A stretch of 64,000 nt of DNA from the NCBI RefSeq assembly GCF_021462225.1, contig NC_061815.1:47343873-47407872 (forward strand), in the 5' to 3' direction. Each line of letters opens with the position of its first letter. Within the stretch, counting starts at the first letter, position 1. The notes beneath the pieces were generated by a model, which was not told the DNA's origin, did not search any database, and was given only the letters and a program-made list of their open reading frames with translations. Positions 1 to 11,282 of the stretch are shown here, in pieces. A program made the translations under genes and the position numbers. The stretch is from Girardinichthys multiradiatus (lineage: Eukaryota > Chordata > Actinopteri > Cyprinodontiformes > Goodeidae).

Positions 1-119
1 AAACTACTTCTTACCAGCGACGTCCAAAGATTATTATTACTTTTATTTTTTATTCTAAAGGATTTTGATGTTTTTATAATCGAACTCGAAAGAAGGACAG
101 GCTGACGCCAGCTAATCAG

Positions 120-1850
120 CACAAAATGCAGCAGCACAGCGATAGGTTCACCACAGAGGACTTTGACAAACATTTACAGAAATTAGTCCACTAATTAGTC
201 AAAGAATCTTCAAGAATAAGGATTGTAATAACCTCCTGGGCTTTTCCACAGACTTCCACCGACACAGCAGTCAGCACATCCACATCAACTCTAGTAACCA
301 AGGTTGTCTTCAACTAGAACTGATTTTGACAAAATTTCCTAATTTCTTCTTCTTCCTGCTCGATGTTTTACCCACAGCTTTCCTTAAGAAAGCTTTGCCT
401 GTAATAACATATGATTTAACACAAATAATAAACACCTCCCTTTTTTCAGGTATTTTCGCCTAAGCCCTGAAAGCAGCAATTATCAAACCTCTATTGAAAA
501 AGAGCAACTTGGACAAGCTGCTACTACAGAACTACAGGCCTATATCAAACTTCCCCTTCATCAGAAAGATTATTGAAAAAGCTGTTTCAACAGTTAAACA
601 ACTTCCTAACAACGACCAACCGCTTCGATGTCTTCCAGTCAGGCTTCCTGCTCACCACAGTACAGAGACTGCTCTTGTCAAGGTCTTCAATGACATCCGT
701 ATAAATGCAGACTGTAGAAGAACCACAGTGCTGGTATTATTGGACCTAAGTGCAGCATTCGACACTGTTGATCACTCCATTTTATTAGAGTGCCTGGAAA
801 ACTGGGTCGGCCTTTCTGGAGCATCACTCAATTGGTTTAAATCCTATTTGAAGGACAGGGACTTTTTTGTGTCAGTAGGTAACTTTACATCAGAAACCAC
901 AAAAATCCCATGTGGTGTTCCCCAAAGGTCCATCTTAGGGCCCCCTCTATTCAATATCTACATGCTCCCCCTATCTCAGATTTTAATAAACAAAAACGTA
1001 AGTTATAACTATGCAAATGACAAACAGCTATACGTTACGATGTCACCAGGTGAATGTGAACCCACTTAAGCGCTGGGTAAATGCTTAGAAGAAATTAAGG
1101 CTTGGATGTGCCAAAATTTTCTTCAGCTAAATCAAAACAAAACTCAATTAATAATCTTTGGACCAAAGGAAGAGCGTTTAAAAGTTAGCACACAGCTTCA
1201 GTTAATACAGCTAGAAACCACCAATCAGGCTCGAAACCTGGGTGTAGTGATGGACTCAGTCATGAACCTTCAGAGGCACATAAAGACAGTAACAAGGTCA
1301 GCCTTCTATCACCTAAAGAACATCTCCAGGATTAAAGAACTAATGTCGCAGCAGGACCTTGAAAGACTAATTCATGCGTTCATCTTTAGTAGAATTGATT
1401 ACTGCAACGGTGTCTTCACAGGTCTGCCTAAAAAGTCGATCTGACAGCTGCAGTTGATCCAGAATGCTGCTGCCCGCGTCCTCACTAGAACTAAGAAAGT
1501 GGAGCACATCACCCTGGTTCTAAAGTCCCTACACTGGCTCCACGTATCTCAAAGAATAGACTATAACAAACTTCTGTTAGTCTATAAATCACTAAATGGC
1601 TTAGCACCAAAATACATTACAGACTTGTTGTCAGTGTATCAACCACCCAGACCTCTCAGGTCTTCTGGTTCAAATCTACTCTGCACACCCAGAACCAGAA
1701 CCAAACATGGAAAAGCAGATTTTAGTTCTTATGCTCCACTGATCCGGAATAAACTCCCAGAAAACTGTAAAAGCGCCGAAACCCTAAGTTGCTTTAAATC
1801 AAGATAAAAAACGTATTTGTTTAGAGTGGCCTTTGAATGTGTTATCCCTA
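120..1850 (+). mobile_element. Decayed L2-clade LINE, reverse transcriptase region
   Basis: Reading frames at 494-1069, 1106-1444 and 1454-1807 join into one broken non-LTR reverse transcriptase. Visible blocks are the NYRPISN finger motif, [19 protein letters not shown] with the first catalytic Asp, the GVPQ.SILGP block, and a palm motif that reads YAND instead of YADD, so the active site is damaged. The C-terminal part has IDYCN and the QNAAARVLT block typical of L2/Maui-type fish LINEs. Stops after about 1066 and 1441 break the frame. Upstream sequence from about 120 still resembles the linker before the RT. The 3' end is lost near 1850. This is a dead copy. Confidence 0.85.
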
Positions 1851-4800
1851 CATTATTAGTTAAGTTTTCAGTCCAATTTTCCTTTCATTTTCTTATCCAT
1901 CATTCTATTCTCGCAGAGTCTGAGTAATCTGGAGATCATAGTGGGATGCTCCATCATAGTGGCAAAGTTCACTGAGGTAGTTTAAAAGCAGACTGGCAGC
2001 AGGGTGCCAACAGTGGACAAGATTCATCCTGTGATGCTGAAGGCTCTGGACATTGTAGCGCTGTTGGGGTCGACATGCTTCTGAAATGTCAGATAAAGGG
2101 TCAGGACAACATTTGTAAAGTGGCATACTGGGCTGAGATTTTAGACAGGCATTCCTAACACCAAAATCTGTAATTGTGTACAAAATATGTTTCAGTGTTT
2201 TATATACAAATGATCAACTCATTCAATATTATAAAGAATTCTAACATCCAGTTTATTTGAAATTGCATTTAGCATAAATGATTTGTGTAATTATGTTGTC
2301 AACAGTAGAATTTAAAATTTTAATGGGATATATGTGATATAAGCTTTTTCATTGGCCTGCACTTTTTGGTTTCTTTCTTTCACTTGGCGTTTTTCCTCTT
2401 AATTTTGAACATTACTAAATCAACTAAACTTTCAACCAAAAAGAAAAATAATAATCAATATTTTTTCGAGAAATCTGAATTACAACAAATAGTTACTATC
2501 ACAGATATTTGGTAACCTAATTAGTAAGTTAGTAGCAGAGGAAAAATAACACAAAACCAGACCCAATTTTAAGCATAAAACTAGAAGCAATAATTTCAGG
2601 AACGTACCTAATGTCTTGATTGATTCAGGTCCTTTTGGTTCAGCAGCATGGCAGGAGACAGATCAGAGTTTTTCAGGAAACAGTGACTGAAATACTGTTT
2701 GGCATAAATGGGACAAACTTCTCCTGTTGTCTTTGTCTGCAGCCTGTGGAGAGCCTACTCATCCACATGCCAATCAGCCTGACAAGATCAGATGCTAAGC
2801 AGCAGGTCTTTTTTTTGGCCAGCTATTTAGAACGTTATTCTAGCTGGGAGGCAGTGAACCAGACCATACTTTCTGGGATTAAAATCAATTGCTTAGCAAT
2901 TGAAATTAAAATTGTAATTAAGGTTTTATGTTGGAATTATGTCTTTATCTGTTACCTTGGTCTTACTGGGGTTCTGTGATATTTTACACCTGTATAGAAA
3001 TACTGACATTAATAACCGTTTTCTATAGTTTCTTAATGATATACAGTGATAAAAGCTGGTCCTGTAAGGAATGTAAATTGTATTATGTAGAGCAACCAAC
3101 ACAAATCTTTTTTTATGGACCCAACTTTTTACATAATATGTAAACAGTGCCTTTATCATCCCCACTGTTTCACCTTATTATCTATGTTCCATTTGTCCTT
3201 CTGATAACCCACCTAAAATGAGTGTGTTAACAAAGCTAAGAAAAACAGGCTTGTGTTTAATTTTCTCTCCATCTTTTCAGCTCACCTGCTGTTGATGATT
3301 CTATTTAGCCTCCAAAGTTGCACCCATGATAAAAAAAAACTAAACAGAACATGTTATATGGCCTGTATGAGGTTAGCTTTGAGGGAAACTGTTTTCGTTG
3401 TCCGATGAGCTAACCCCTCCCTCCTACTTCCCCATGTCTAACGGGATTGCTCAATCCAGCTCTCCATCCAACGGGTCCGGACTTCCCTAAACCTGAAAGA
3501 TCTTACTAAGCAGGTTTACTGAAAGTTCTGTTTAAGCTGGTGTTGGGAAATGTCTCGCCTAGCCTCTGATAGCCTTCATCCAAAAGTCTCGCCCTTCTTC
3601 AACTGGAGGTCTGGACCACTGATGAAAAACCAGAAATAAGGTGACTCAAATAACTGAATGTCCACGATTTAACTAGAATTGTATCTGCTTTCTTTAATTA
3701 GCAACGCTTATGCAGGGGTCAGTAACAGCTTCAATTTGGCAACACGTAATAATTTCAATGATAGAAATAAATCAATCAATTCAACCTGTCTTACCCTGAT
3801 GCTGAAACTAATGAGGTTGGAGAGGCTTTGAAGACGGAGGCTCATCCATGCACCTGATGGAGATGTTTCTTCTGGTAACGAGTGGTTTCTTGAAGGGAAT
3901 ACGACTTAATCTTCAGTTTTTTTTTCCTTTAGGTGGCAGGCACTGATGCTCCAGGCTTCGATGGTTAAACAGGAACTTTGTTGTCATATGTCTCAGAAGA
4001 CAGTAGTTTCCAGAGGCTGAAGAGTTGAAGGAAACCCGAAGACATAAATGAGGTTGATTCAGGACTTCCAGAAGCCTGAAACTTAGAGCACTCAGCTGTT
4101 CACCAATCAAGTTCACTTCTGTTGTCTGAATAAAAAGGCTTTAGATGAAATCAGATTCTTTATCTTGAGGCACAGTCCTTCTAAGGAAAACAGGTTGATC
4201 CTCTTTTTAATGCAGTCAATCAGCTGGGCTGTCTAGTCCTCTGATTCATCTGTAGCGTCTCCCCGATCTTGTTCGCTGGTCTTCTGCGAGGAAACAACCA
4301 ACTAGTTCCTCTATTTTGCCCATTTTATAGAGCATTTCCACCAAACTCTTTGTGCTCATTGGCCAATGGTTGCTGCCATGGCTGTCCCATTGGTCACCCA
4401 TGACATAAGGTGATTTTCTGGAATTTCCCGAGTCGTGTCCATATCAGACATACCATCATCACCTCAGTCCTGAGCTGTCTGCTGGCCTCTTCTTTGATTC
4501 TTTGACCTGCGCCCCCGCCTCAGTCATCAGCCTTGTGCTGTAAGCTACAGCTCTCACTTCCCCAATTCCGTTTAAAACCATTACTTAAACTTCATCCTTT
4601 TTATTCATACACCACACAACATTATCTCTTTCATATATAGCTGATTGAGAATTTCCAAACCTTAATAATTATCAGTTCTCAATCATATTTCAGTCATATG
4701 TGTTTTAACTTGAAAATGAAAGATTACTTGTTTCATTTAATACTTGTTTAACTTGATAATCAAAGATTACTAATTTCATTTAATACTTGTAGAAAATGGA

Positions 4801-5081
4801 AAATCATCATACATTGTTCCTTTGGTTACACTTCTTGGTTATACTTCTGCAAAAGATAAGACAGTTAATATGTCTCTCAGTTCTAGAATATGAGAATGTG
4901 CTTGTTTCACTCTCTACTGCTTCAACTGTGTATTTTAATAATTATTGCATGGATTACACAAAATGATATTTATTGTAGTTTTTATGGATTTAACTGTGAG
5001 CAGTTAATGAATGTTGCATGGATTACATGGAAAGATCTCACCTTATTTTGACACTGTCAAACACACACACACACATATACA
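1851..5081. other. No gene recognised; repeat-like intergenic DNA
   Basis: AT-rich sequence with no supported gene. The 120-codon frame at 2620-2979 (+) follows an acceptor-like TTGATTCAG but matches no family I recognise. The stretch from about 3380 to 4560 has a different, less AT-rich texture and contains an AATAAA near 4127. It could be part of a retroelement LTR or another dispersed repeat, but I cannot name it. A short CA run lies at about 5061-5075. Confidence 0.5.
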
Positions 5082-5837
5082 CAGTGGCGGCTGGTGAATA
5101 ATACTCTTGGTTGGGCTGATGTTATGATACATTTCATTACCTACTCCAATATATGGAATGGAATCAACAGCATCCGTTTTAACATGCCTGCGCAAAGCCA
5201 CTTCAAAAGCACCAAAAAACTTAATACAGTCAATGAGTTTAGATAAAATATGATGATTCTTATCAACCTCTTCATTGTGCCTTCTTCATATGACCTCTTG
5301 ATTGTTCATGCTTCTTAATGCATTCGGAGACATACTTCAAGTTGGTTTGTCCTGACTGTGTCCACATTAAATCACATTTGGCACTTTTAAAAAGAATGCA
5401 GGGAAAACAGAAACTGCGTTGACTATTCCACAGCCGGTCGGCCACGACTTGAACCAGCTCTTCCAAAAACTACGGTGTAGCATTTTTCTCCTAAGACTGA
5501 TAATGTCGGGCTTGTCCCTCCTTAACCCGGATTTTCTCCTCCACTGTCCTTCTTGCGAAAGGGTAGATCAATAAGGATCTCACAGAATTCAGTGGAAGCT
5601 GCACCTCACTTATTAAACCATCATTCCTCTGATTCATTGCGCCGCACAAGCGTTTTGTTTAACCTGCGAGGGGCGATATATTCAGTGCCCCAATGCCATG
5701 AAATTCTGCGACACTGATTGGACATATATTCAATTGCCCTAGCCGAATAGTTGCCCTAGACATATAACAGAATTATAAAAATATATATATATATTTTACA
5801 TTTCCCTCTCTTTTGTCAGGGAGGGCAGCCACCACTG
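5082..5837 (-). mobile_element. Short hAT-like element with imperfect terminal inverted repeats
   Basis: The left end begins CAGTGGCGGCTGG and the right end, read inward on the other strand, begins CAGTGGTGGCTGC. That is 13 bp with two mismatches and a CAGTGG-type start common in hAT-like elements. Inside, the minus strand retains part of a transposase N-terminal zinc-finger domain (5272-5466). The 756-bp length is far too short for an autonomous hAT. I could not see a clean 8-bp target duplication. The left flank is a CA/TA microsatellite, which blurs it. Confidence 0.6.
5272..5466 (-). pseudogene. hAT-type transposase TTF zinc-finger fragment
   Basis: A 64-codon minus-strand frame has the spacing of a TTF-type zinc finger: a W-N/R-F-CFPC-ILF core, a TQSGQTN-like turn, then a KHEQSRGH block. 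These features fit the N-terminal DNA-binding domain of hAT/ZMYM-like transposases. No catalytic domain follows, and upstream coding sequence is missing. It lies inside the short element with CAGTGG ends, so it is a relic of that element's parent. Confidence 0.6.
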
Positions 5838-6059
5838 TACACACATAAAAATCTGTACACTTTGTACACTCTTCAGTGTCACTCCATTTGCTGAAAAAAA
5901 ACTTTTTATACCTGCAGTGTAAAGCAGATTTTTACAAACCTAGAGCTAAGAGAAAACATCTAGAATATATTATGAACATAATATATTTTTATTGTCCCAA
6001 GCATAACAATGCTTTTAGGGATAGTTTCTGTTTTATCTCTCCCTTTGTTTTCTGATGTT

Positions 6060-6840
6060 CCTTAGGTACACAGAGTGCAAGCTGGTGCCAATTAGAGAAC
6101 TTCAGCTCTGGTTGGATAGGGGAGAATTTGAAAGGAGCAACCGGGAGCCCTGTAAAGAAAGCCTGTCTGTGTGGGCATTGTCTTTATTCTAGCTAAGTAC
6201 TTGCTTCTATTGAATCAGAGGTTGATCATAAAGATCTACTGCATGAAATCTGTCATGTTCACTCTAGGGCAGTGGGCAAGGGAAAAACACTTTTCACTTA
6301 CTGTGTTTATATGGGAACCTGCACTCACATGGGTATAATAGGGAATGAAAGGGCGGATAGGACGGAAATGGAGGCGGTTATGGCACCAATATAAGACCAC
6401 ATCAGATAAGAGTGGGCATTTTTTCAGGGTTCAAGAAAAGGTTAGTGTGGTTAAACACAAGGGTGTGGGCGAAAGAGAACAGCTGGTTTGTAGCAGGTTA
6501 GGAATTATACACTGCTGACTAAATCTCTGCATTTAATTGGGAAGCACCAGACTGGCCACTGCAGTTTTTGTCACAAGGATGAAACTGTGAAGCACGCATT
6601 GATTAGATGTGTGAGGTGAGAAGCAGAGGATAATTAAGATCAGAATGCTAGGAAAACAGGGAAGTCTGTCTGTATCAGAGATCAGGAGATGCGGAAAAGA
6701 GTAGGGTGGGTGGAGAGTAATTGCGTTATTAGGTGACTAGGTTATTTCATAGAATTTGAAACCTAGGCATGAGGTTCAGTCTGTTAGACACAGAAGGTAA
6801 GTAGGTTGGTGCTACACATATAATGATGTGGGAGAGACTT
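6060..6840 (+). mobile_element. Decayed LINE with RNase H and zinc-knuckle remnant
   Basis: Around 6313-6400 the plus strand reads THMGI.GNERADR, the final conserved block of a LINE RNase H domain (normally H-x-G-x-x-GNE-x-AD). About 170 bp further on it reads HCSFCHKDETVKHALIRC, the Cys/His element that follows RNase H in I/R1/jockey-type LINEs. Many stops interrupt the frame. The assignment rests on these two motifs only. Outer boundaries are guesses. Confidence 0.5.
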
Positions 6841-6904
6841 TTCCAACAACAGGAATATCACAGTTTTTATGTTTGTGTCCACTTAAAAAAGGATTTCAGA
6901 TATG

Positions 6905-7480
6905 TAAGGTAAGGTAAGGTAAGTTTATTTATATAGCATTTTCAGTAACGAGACACTCAAAGCACTGTACATACAATTACAATACAATCACAAAGAACAC
7001 AGAAAAACAAATCAAATGCTAAGAAATCTAAAAATCTATGAATACTTCTGAGAAATCTAAAAATCTCTGGTCAATATTACAATGATACAGATAACATTAA
7101 TAATCCTTTGGGTTTTACTGGTAAGAGCTGGTTCTAAACCAATCTTTCTAAAGAGGTAATTATATCATTAAGTTCTCTATGTAGGGGAAAGCATCTTGTG
7201 CTAAGAAGTCTCATCATTCCACTGAATTCTAACTAGTGAAGCTGAGTCACTGGTACAAAACAGCTTTAATCCACATTTTCAGGTGCTAATAATATATTGC
7301 TTTTAAGTTGAACTAAGTAATCTAAAAAAGAAAGCTGGGTCATTGGTGTAAGAGCAGCTAAAGTCCAAGTTACTAAGAATGTTTGGTTTTTGCTGGTAAA
7401 ATCTATGAAAAGTAATGAAATTACACATTTAGGTAAAGTAAGATAGGAGGGGAAAAAAAATCATTGAAACAGTACAAAAA
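6905..7480 (-). repeat. Dispersed LINE/SINE-type 3' tail, minus orientation
   Basis: It begins with tandem AAGGT units (about 6905-6922) followed by TTTATTTATATAGC, the arrangement seen at 3' ends of fish LINE-derived repeats when read in reverse. The rest is AT-rich non-coding sequence that I cannot assign further. Confidence 0.45.
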
Positions 7481-7689
7481 AAACCTCAGCAGGGGTGAGC
7501 AACACACACACATAAGTAAAGATTCAGCAAGGGTACGGTGGAATCTTGAGGGTGCGAATATATGTAAGTCTGAGTGTGTTTGCAAGAATTAGACTGTCAA
7601 CTTTGATAGAAGTGCCATTGTCCTTGAGAAGAGAGGTGGAAGTTTTATCAATCGGCCGCATAGTCCTATCAGCACACAGTTGGTAGGGG

Positions 7690-8508
7690 AGTGCTGGGGA
7701 AGAGCCCAATGTCCACAAATAGGTTTGTGCTCACAGCCCAACACCATGGAGGATGCTTGGTATTTGCCAGAGAACACCAGGATTGACAAATTTGCCACTG
7801 GTGGCCTGTGCTTTTCACAGATGAAAGCAGATTCGCACTGAGCACACGTGACAGACGTGACAAAGTCTGGAGACACCGTGGAGAGCGATCTGCTGCCTGC
7901 AACATCAGTCAGCATGACCGGTTTGGCAGCAAGTCAGTGGGGTGGTATTTCTTTGGAGGGCCTGACTGCCATTATGTACCGAGATGAGATCCTCAGACCC
8001 CTTGTGAGACCATATGTTGGTGCGGTTGGCCCTGGGTTCCTCCTAATGCAGGACAATGCTAGACCTCATGTGGCTGGAGTGTGTCAGCAGTTCCTGCAAG
8101 ATGAAAACATTGAAGCAATGGACTGGCCCGCCCGTTCCCCAGACCTGAATCCGATTAAGCATATCTGGGACATCATGTCTCACTCCATCCACCAACTTCA
8201 CATTGCACCACAAACTGTCTAGGAGTTGGCGGATGCTTTAGTCCAGGTCTGGGAGGAGATCCCTGAGACCATCCACCGTCTCATCAGGAGCATGCCCAGG
8301 CGTTGTAGGGAGGTCATACAGGCACGTGGAGGCCACACACAATACTGAGCCTCATTTTGACTTGTTTTAAGGACATTACATCAAAGTTGGATCAGCCTGT
8401 AGTGTGTTTTTCCACTTTAATTTTGTGTGTGACTCCAAATCCAGGCCTCCATTGGTTGATAGATTAGATTTCCATTGATGATTTTTGTGTGATGTTGTTG
8501 TCAGCACA
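7690..8508 (+). mobile_element. Tc1-like transposon remnant, C-terminal half of transposase
   Basis: The plus strand shows LFTDES-type sequence around 7810 and, in the frame at 7848-8222, a GGISLEG block. It then shows QDNARPHVAG (second catalytic Asp in its usual context) and WPARSPDLNPI followed by K where the catalytic Glu should be. Coding resemblance continues past the TAG at 8220 to TGA near 8346 (MPRRCREVIQARGG-like end). The N-terminal DNA-binding half and the left terminal repeat are missing. The Glu-to-Lys change and the stop make it inactive. Its 3' flank runs into a TA microsatellite that holds the next element. Confidence 0.8.
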
Positions 8509-8531
8509 TTATATATATATATATATATATA
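8509..8531. repeat. TA microsatellite, insertion target of Tc1 derivative
   Basis: An (AT)n run directly abuts the CAGGGGTTGG terminus. Tc1-like elements insert at TA, so this run probably served as target. Confidence 0.8.
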
Positions 8532-8583
8532 CAGGGGTTGGACAATGAAACTGAAACACCTGGTTTTAGACCACAAAAATTTA

Positions 8584-9613
8584 TTAGTATGGTGTAGGGC
8601 CTCCTTTTGCAGCCAATACAGCATCAATTCGTCTTGGGAATGACATATACAAGTCCTGCACAGTGGTCAGAGGGATTTTAAGCCATTCTTCTTGCAGGAT
8701 AGTGGCCAGGTCACTACGTGATACTGGTGGAGGAAAACGTTTCCTGACTCGCTCCTCCAAAACACCCCAAAGTGGCTAAATAATATTTAGATCTGGTGAC
8801 TGTGCAGGCCATGGGAGATGTTCAACTTCACTTTCATGTTCATCAAACCAATCTTTCACCAGTCTTGCTGTGTGTATTGGTGCGTTGTCATCCTGATACA
8901 CGCCACCGCCTTCAGGATACAATGTTTGAACCATTGGATGCACATGGTCCTCAAGAATGGTTCGGTAGTCCTTGGCAGTGACGCCCATCTAGCACCAGTA
9001 TTGGGCCAAGGGAATGCCATAATATGGCAGCCCAAACCATCACTGATCCACCCCCATGCTTCACTCTGGGCATGCAACAGTCTGGGTGGTACGCTTCTTT
9101 GGGGCTTCTCCACACCGTAACTCTCCCGGATGTGGGGAAAACAGTAAAGGTGGACTCATCAGAGAACAATACATGTTTCACATTGTCCACAGCCCAAGAT
9201 TTGCGCTCCTTGCACCATTGAAACCGACGTTTGGCATTGGCATGAGTGACCAAAGGTTTGGCTATAGCAGCCCGGTCGTGTATATTGACCCTGTGGAGCT
9301 CCTGACGGACAGTTCTGGTGGAAACAGGAGAGTTGAGGTGCACATTTAATTCTGCCGTGATTTGGGCAGCCGTGGTTTTATGTTTTTTGGATACAATCCA
9401 GGTTAGCACCTGAACATCCCTTTCCGACAGCTTCCTCTTGCGTCCACAGTTAATCCTGTTGGATGTGGTTCGTCCTTCTTGGTGGTATGCTGACATTACC
9501 CTGGATACCGTGGCTCTTGATACATCACAAAGACTTGCTGTCTTAGTCACAGTTGCGCCAGCAAGACGTGCACCAACAATTTGTCCTCTTTTGAACTCTG
9601 GTATGTCATCCAT
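8584..9613 (-). pseudogene. Tc1-like transposase, family Q, broken
   Basis: The start MDDIPEFKRGQIVGARLAGA opens a helix-turn-helix N-terminus. FSDEST carries the first catalytic Asp and VKHGGGSVMVWAA follows. Against the second family member in this window (15809-16819), a 2-bp loss near 8981 (GTGACGCCC versus GTGACACGCCC) shifts the frame. A GAG-to-TAG change near 8776 then removes the catalytic Glu. The continuation is visible as the frame 8776-8988. It is inactive as it stands. Confidence 0.88.
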
Positions 9614-9744
9614 AATGTTGTGTGCATTTCAATATTTTGAGCAAAACTGTGCTCTTACCCTGCTAATTGAACCTTCACACTCTGCTCTTACTGGTGCAAT
9701 GTGCAATCAGTGAAGACTAGCTACAAGGCTGGTCCAATTTAGCC

Positions 9745-10104
9745 ATGAATCCAATGGTTCAAACATTGTATCCTGAAGGTGGTGCCGTGTATCAGGATGA
9801 CAATGCACCAATACACACGGCAAGACTGGTGAAAGATTGGTTTGATGAACATGAAAGTGAAGTTGAACATCTCCCATGGCCTGCACAGTCACCAGATCTA
9901 AATATTATTGAGCCACTTTGGGGTGTTTTGGAGGAGCGAGTCAGGAAACGTTTTCCTCCACCAGTATCATGTAGTGACCTGGCCACTATCCTGCAAGAAG
10001 AATGGCTTAAAATCCCTCTGATCACTGTGCAGGACTTGTATATGTCATTCCCAAGACGAATTGATGCTGTATTGGCCGCAAAAGGAGGCCCTACACCATA
10101 CTAA
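9745..10104 (+). pseudogene. Tc1-like transposase C-terminal half, family Q
   Basis: An open 119-codon frame covers the last third of the transposase: YQDDNAPIHTA with the second catalytic Asp, then SPDLNIIEPLWG with the catalytic Glu, ending at TAC TAA. It lacks the N-terminal DNA-binding domains and the first Asp, so it is not functional alone. It is the inverted counterpart of 8584-8945 and, unlike that copy, keeps the Glu codon. Confidence 0.85.
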
Positions 10105-10154
10105 TAAATTATTGTGGTCTAAAACCAGGTGTTTCAGTTTCATTGTCCAACCCC

Positions 10155-10156
<2 letters not shown>

Positions 10157-10210
<54 letters not shown>
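10157..10210. repeat. TA microsatellite flanking Tc1 derivative
   Basis: A TGTG start is followed by about 25 TA units on the right side of the palindromic Tc1 element. Together with 8509-8531 it suggests insertion into, or expansion of, a TA run. Confidence 0.85.
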
Positions 10211-10212
<2 letters not shown>

Positions 10213-11040
10213 GGTTAATGTATGTGAAGGCTGAACTACTTGTTGGAAAAAAGCACACCAAGTTACATCCCGGTGCAAAAGGTTCTGCAAAGTTCCCAAA
10301 GAGGTTTAGGTATAGCCCTAAAACTAATCAACACATTTTATTCTCCTTGCTTTTTGAAGCCATCCGTGCATGAAATTAAGATAGATAATAAACATCAAAA
10401 CGTTCTTTTGTATTTGATGATAAAAACATTGTCCAGGCAACAAAAGTGAACAACTATGGTGCAAAACCACAGACCCTGAAGAACTTTCTTGAAACACAGA
10501 TTATATATTCTGTTTGCTTTGTTTTGTTTCCTGCACTTCTTCTTTATCAATTCAGGTCCAGCTGTTGTGGCTACATTGATAAGGTTTGTCTCACACTCAG
10601 GCAATCTAGAGTTTCTGGTTTATGTGTGTGTTCTCTGGAGTATTCCATCTTGCATCTATTTATTTTGTGTTTTTAATTTATTACGTCGTGTCAACAAGCT
10701 GGACAAAAAAGCAGAAATAAAGCTAGACTACTTCAACTACGCTCAGACCTCTTTTTTTTTTTTAAGTAGTAAAGGATCAAATAGCCTACTCTTTTTACGT
10801 AGTCAACTGTCAAACTGTCAGTTTTATTTCATTGGGGTCTTTTTTTCTGGTTAAATACAAATATTAATATTGTGTTTAATATTTTCAACTAAACCACTTT
10901 AATAAAATATTTCAGGTGAGTCATTCTATTTTTGTTGAAGCACTTTGTTGCCAAAGTAGCCAAAACAGAAGGGGAAGGTAAGAATTTTGTATGCTTATAG
11001 AAACCTACAAAAATATGTACGAAAGAGTTTAATAGTCCTG
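10211..11040. other. No gene recognised
   Basis: AT-rich intergenic sequence. Short frames (for example 10489-10854, +) show no family motif and no splice context that I can support. Confidence 0.5.
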
Positions 11041-11282
11041 CCGAAAAATAAAATAGAAAATAATCATCTTTATTGGTCATTGTACATGTACAGTACAACA
11101 AAATGTGTCCTCTGCATTTAACCCATCCCTTATAGAGAGCAGTGGGCTGCCATTGTGCAGCACCTGGGGAACATTCTGGGGCTACGGGTCTTGCTCAGGG
11201 ACCCAGAGTGGCAATCTGTGGGATTTGAACACAGCCCCTTTTGTCCCCCTCCGGAACGCAAACCTCCTGCTCTAACCACTAG
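11041..11282 (-). mobile_element. tRNA-derived SINE, minus orientation
   Basis: Read on the minus strand it begins with GTGGTTAGAGCAGGAGG-like sequence (RNA polymerase III box A) and has GTTCAAATCCCAC (box B) about 45 bp later. A conserved body follows, ending in CAATGACCAATAAAGATGATT. A second copy of the same body and tail lies at 48010-48288 on the plus strand. That recurrence supports a dispersed SINE family rather than a unique gene. Confidence 0.75.

Larger units (their letters stand above)
8532..10156. mobile_element. Palindromic Tc1-like element (Q1) with two 3' ends
   Basis: Both outer ends carry the same terminal sequence (CAGGGGTTGGACAATGAAAC, inverted at the right end). From the left, a transposase gene runs on the minus strand (8584-9613) with its start-codon side inward. 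At about 9744 the sequence switches to a second copy of the transposase 3' half on the plus strand (9745-10104) followed by the same 3' end. The 5' terminal repeat expected upstream of the minus-strand start is absent. The junction lies in the 5' leader at GCCATGAA/TCCAATGG. The result is roughly 410-bp inverted arms around about 800 bp of unique sequence. Confidence 0.85.
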
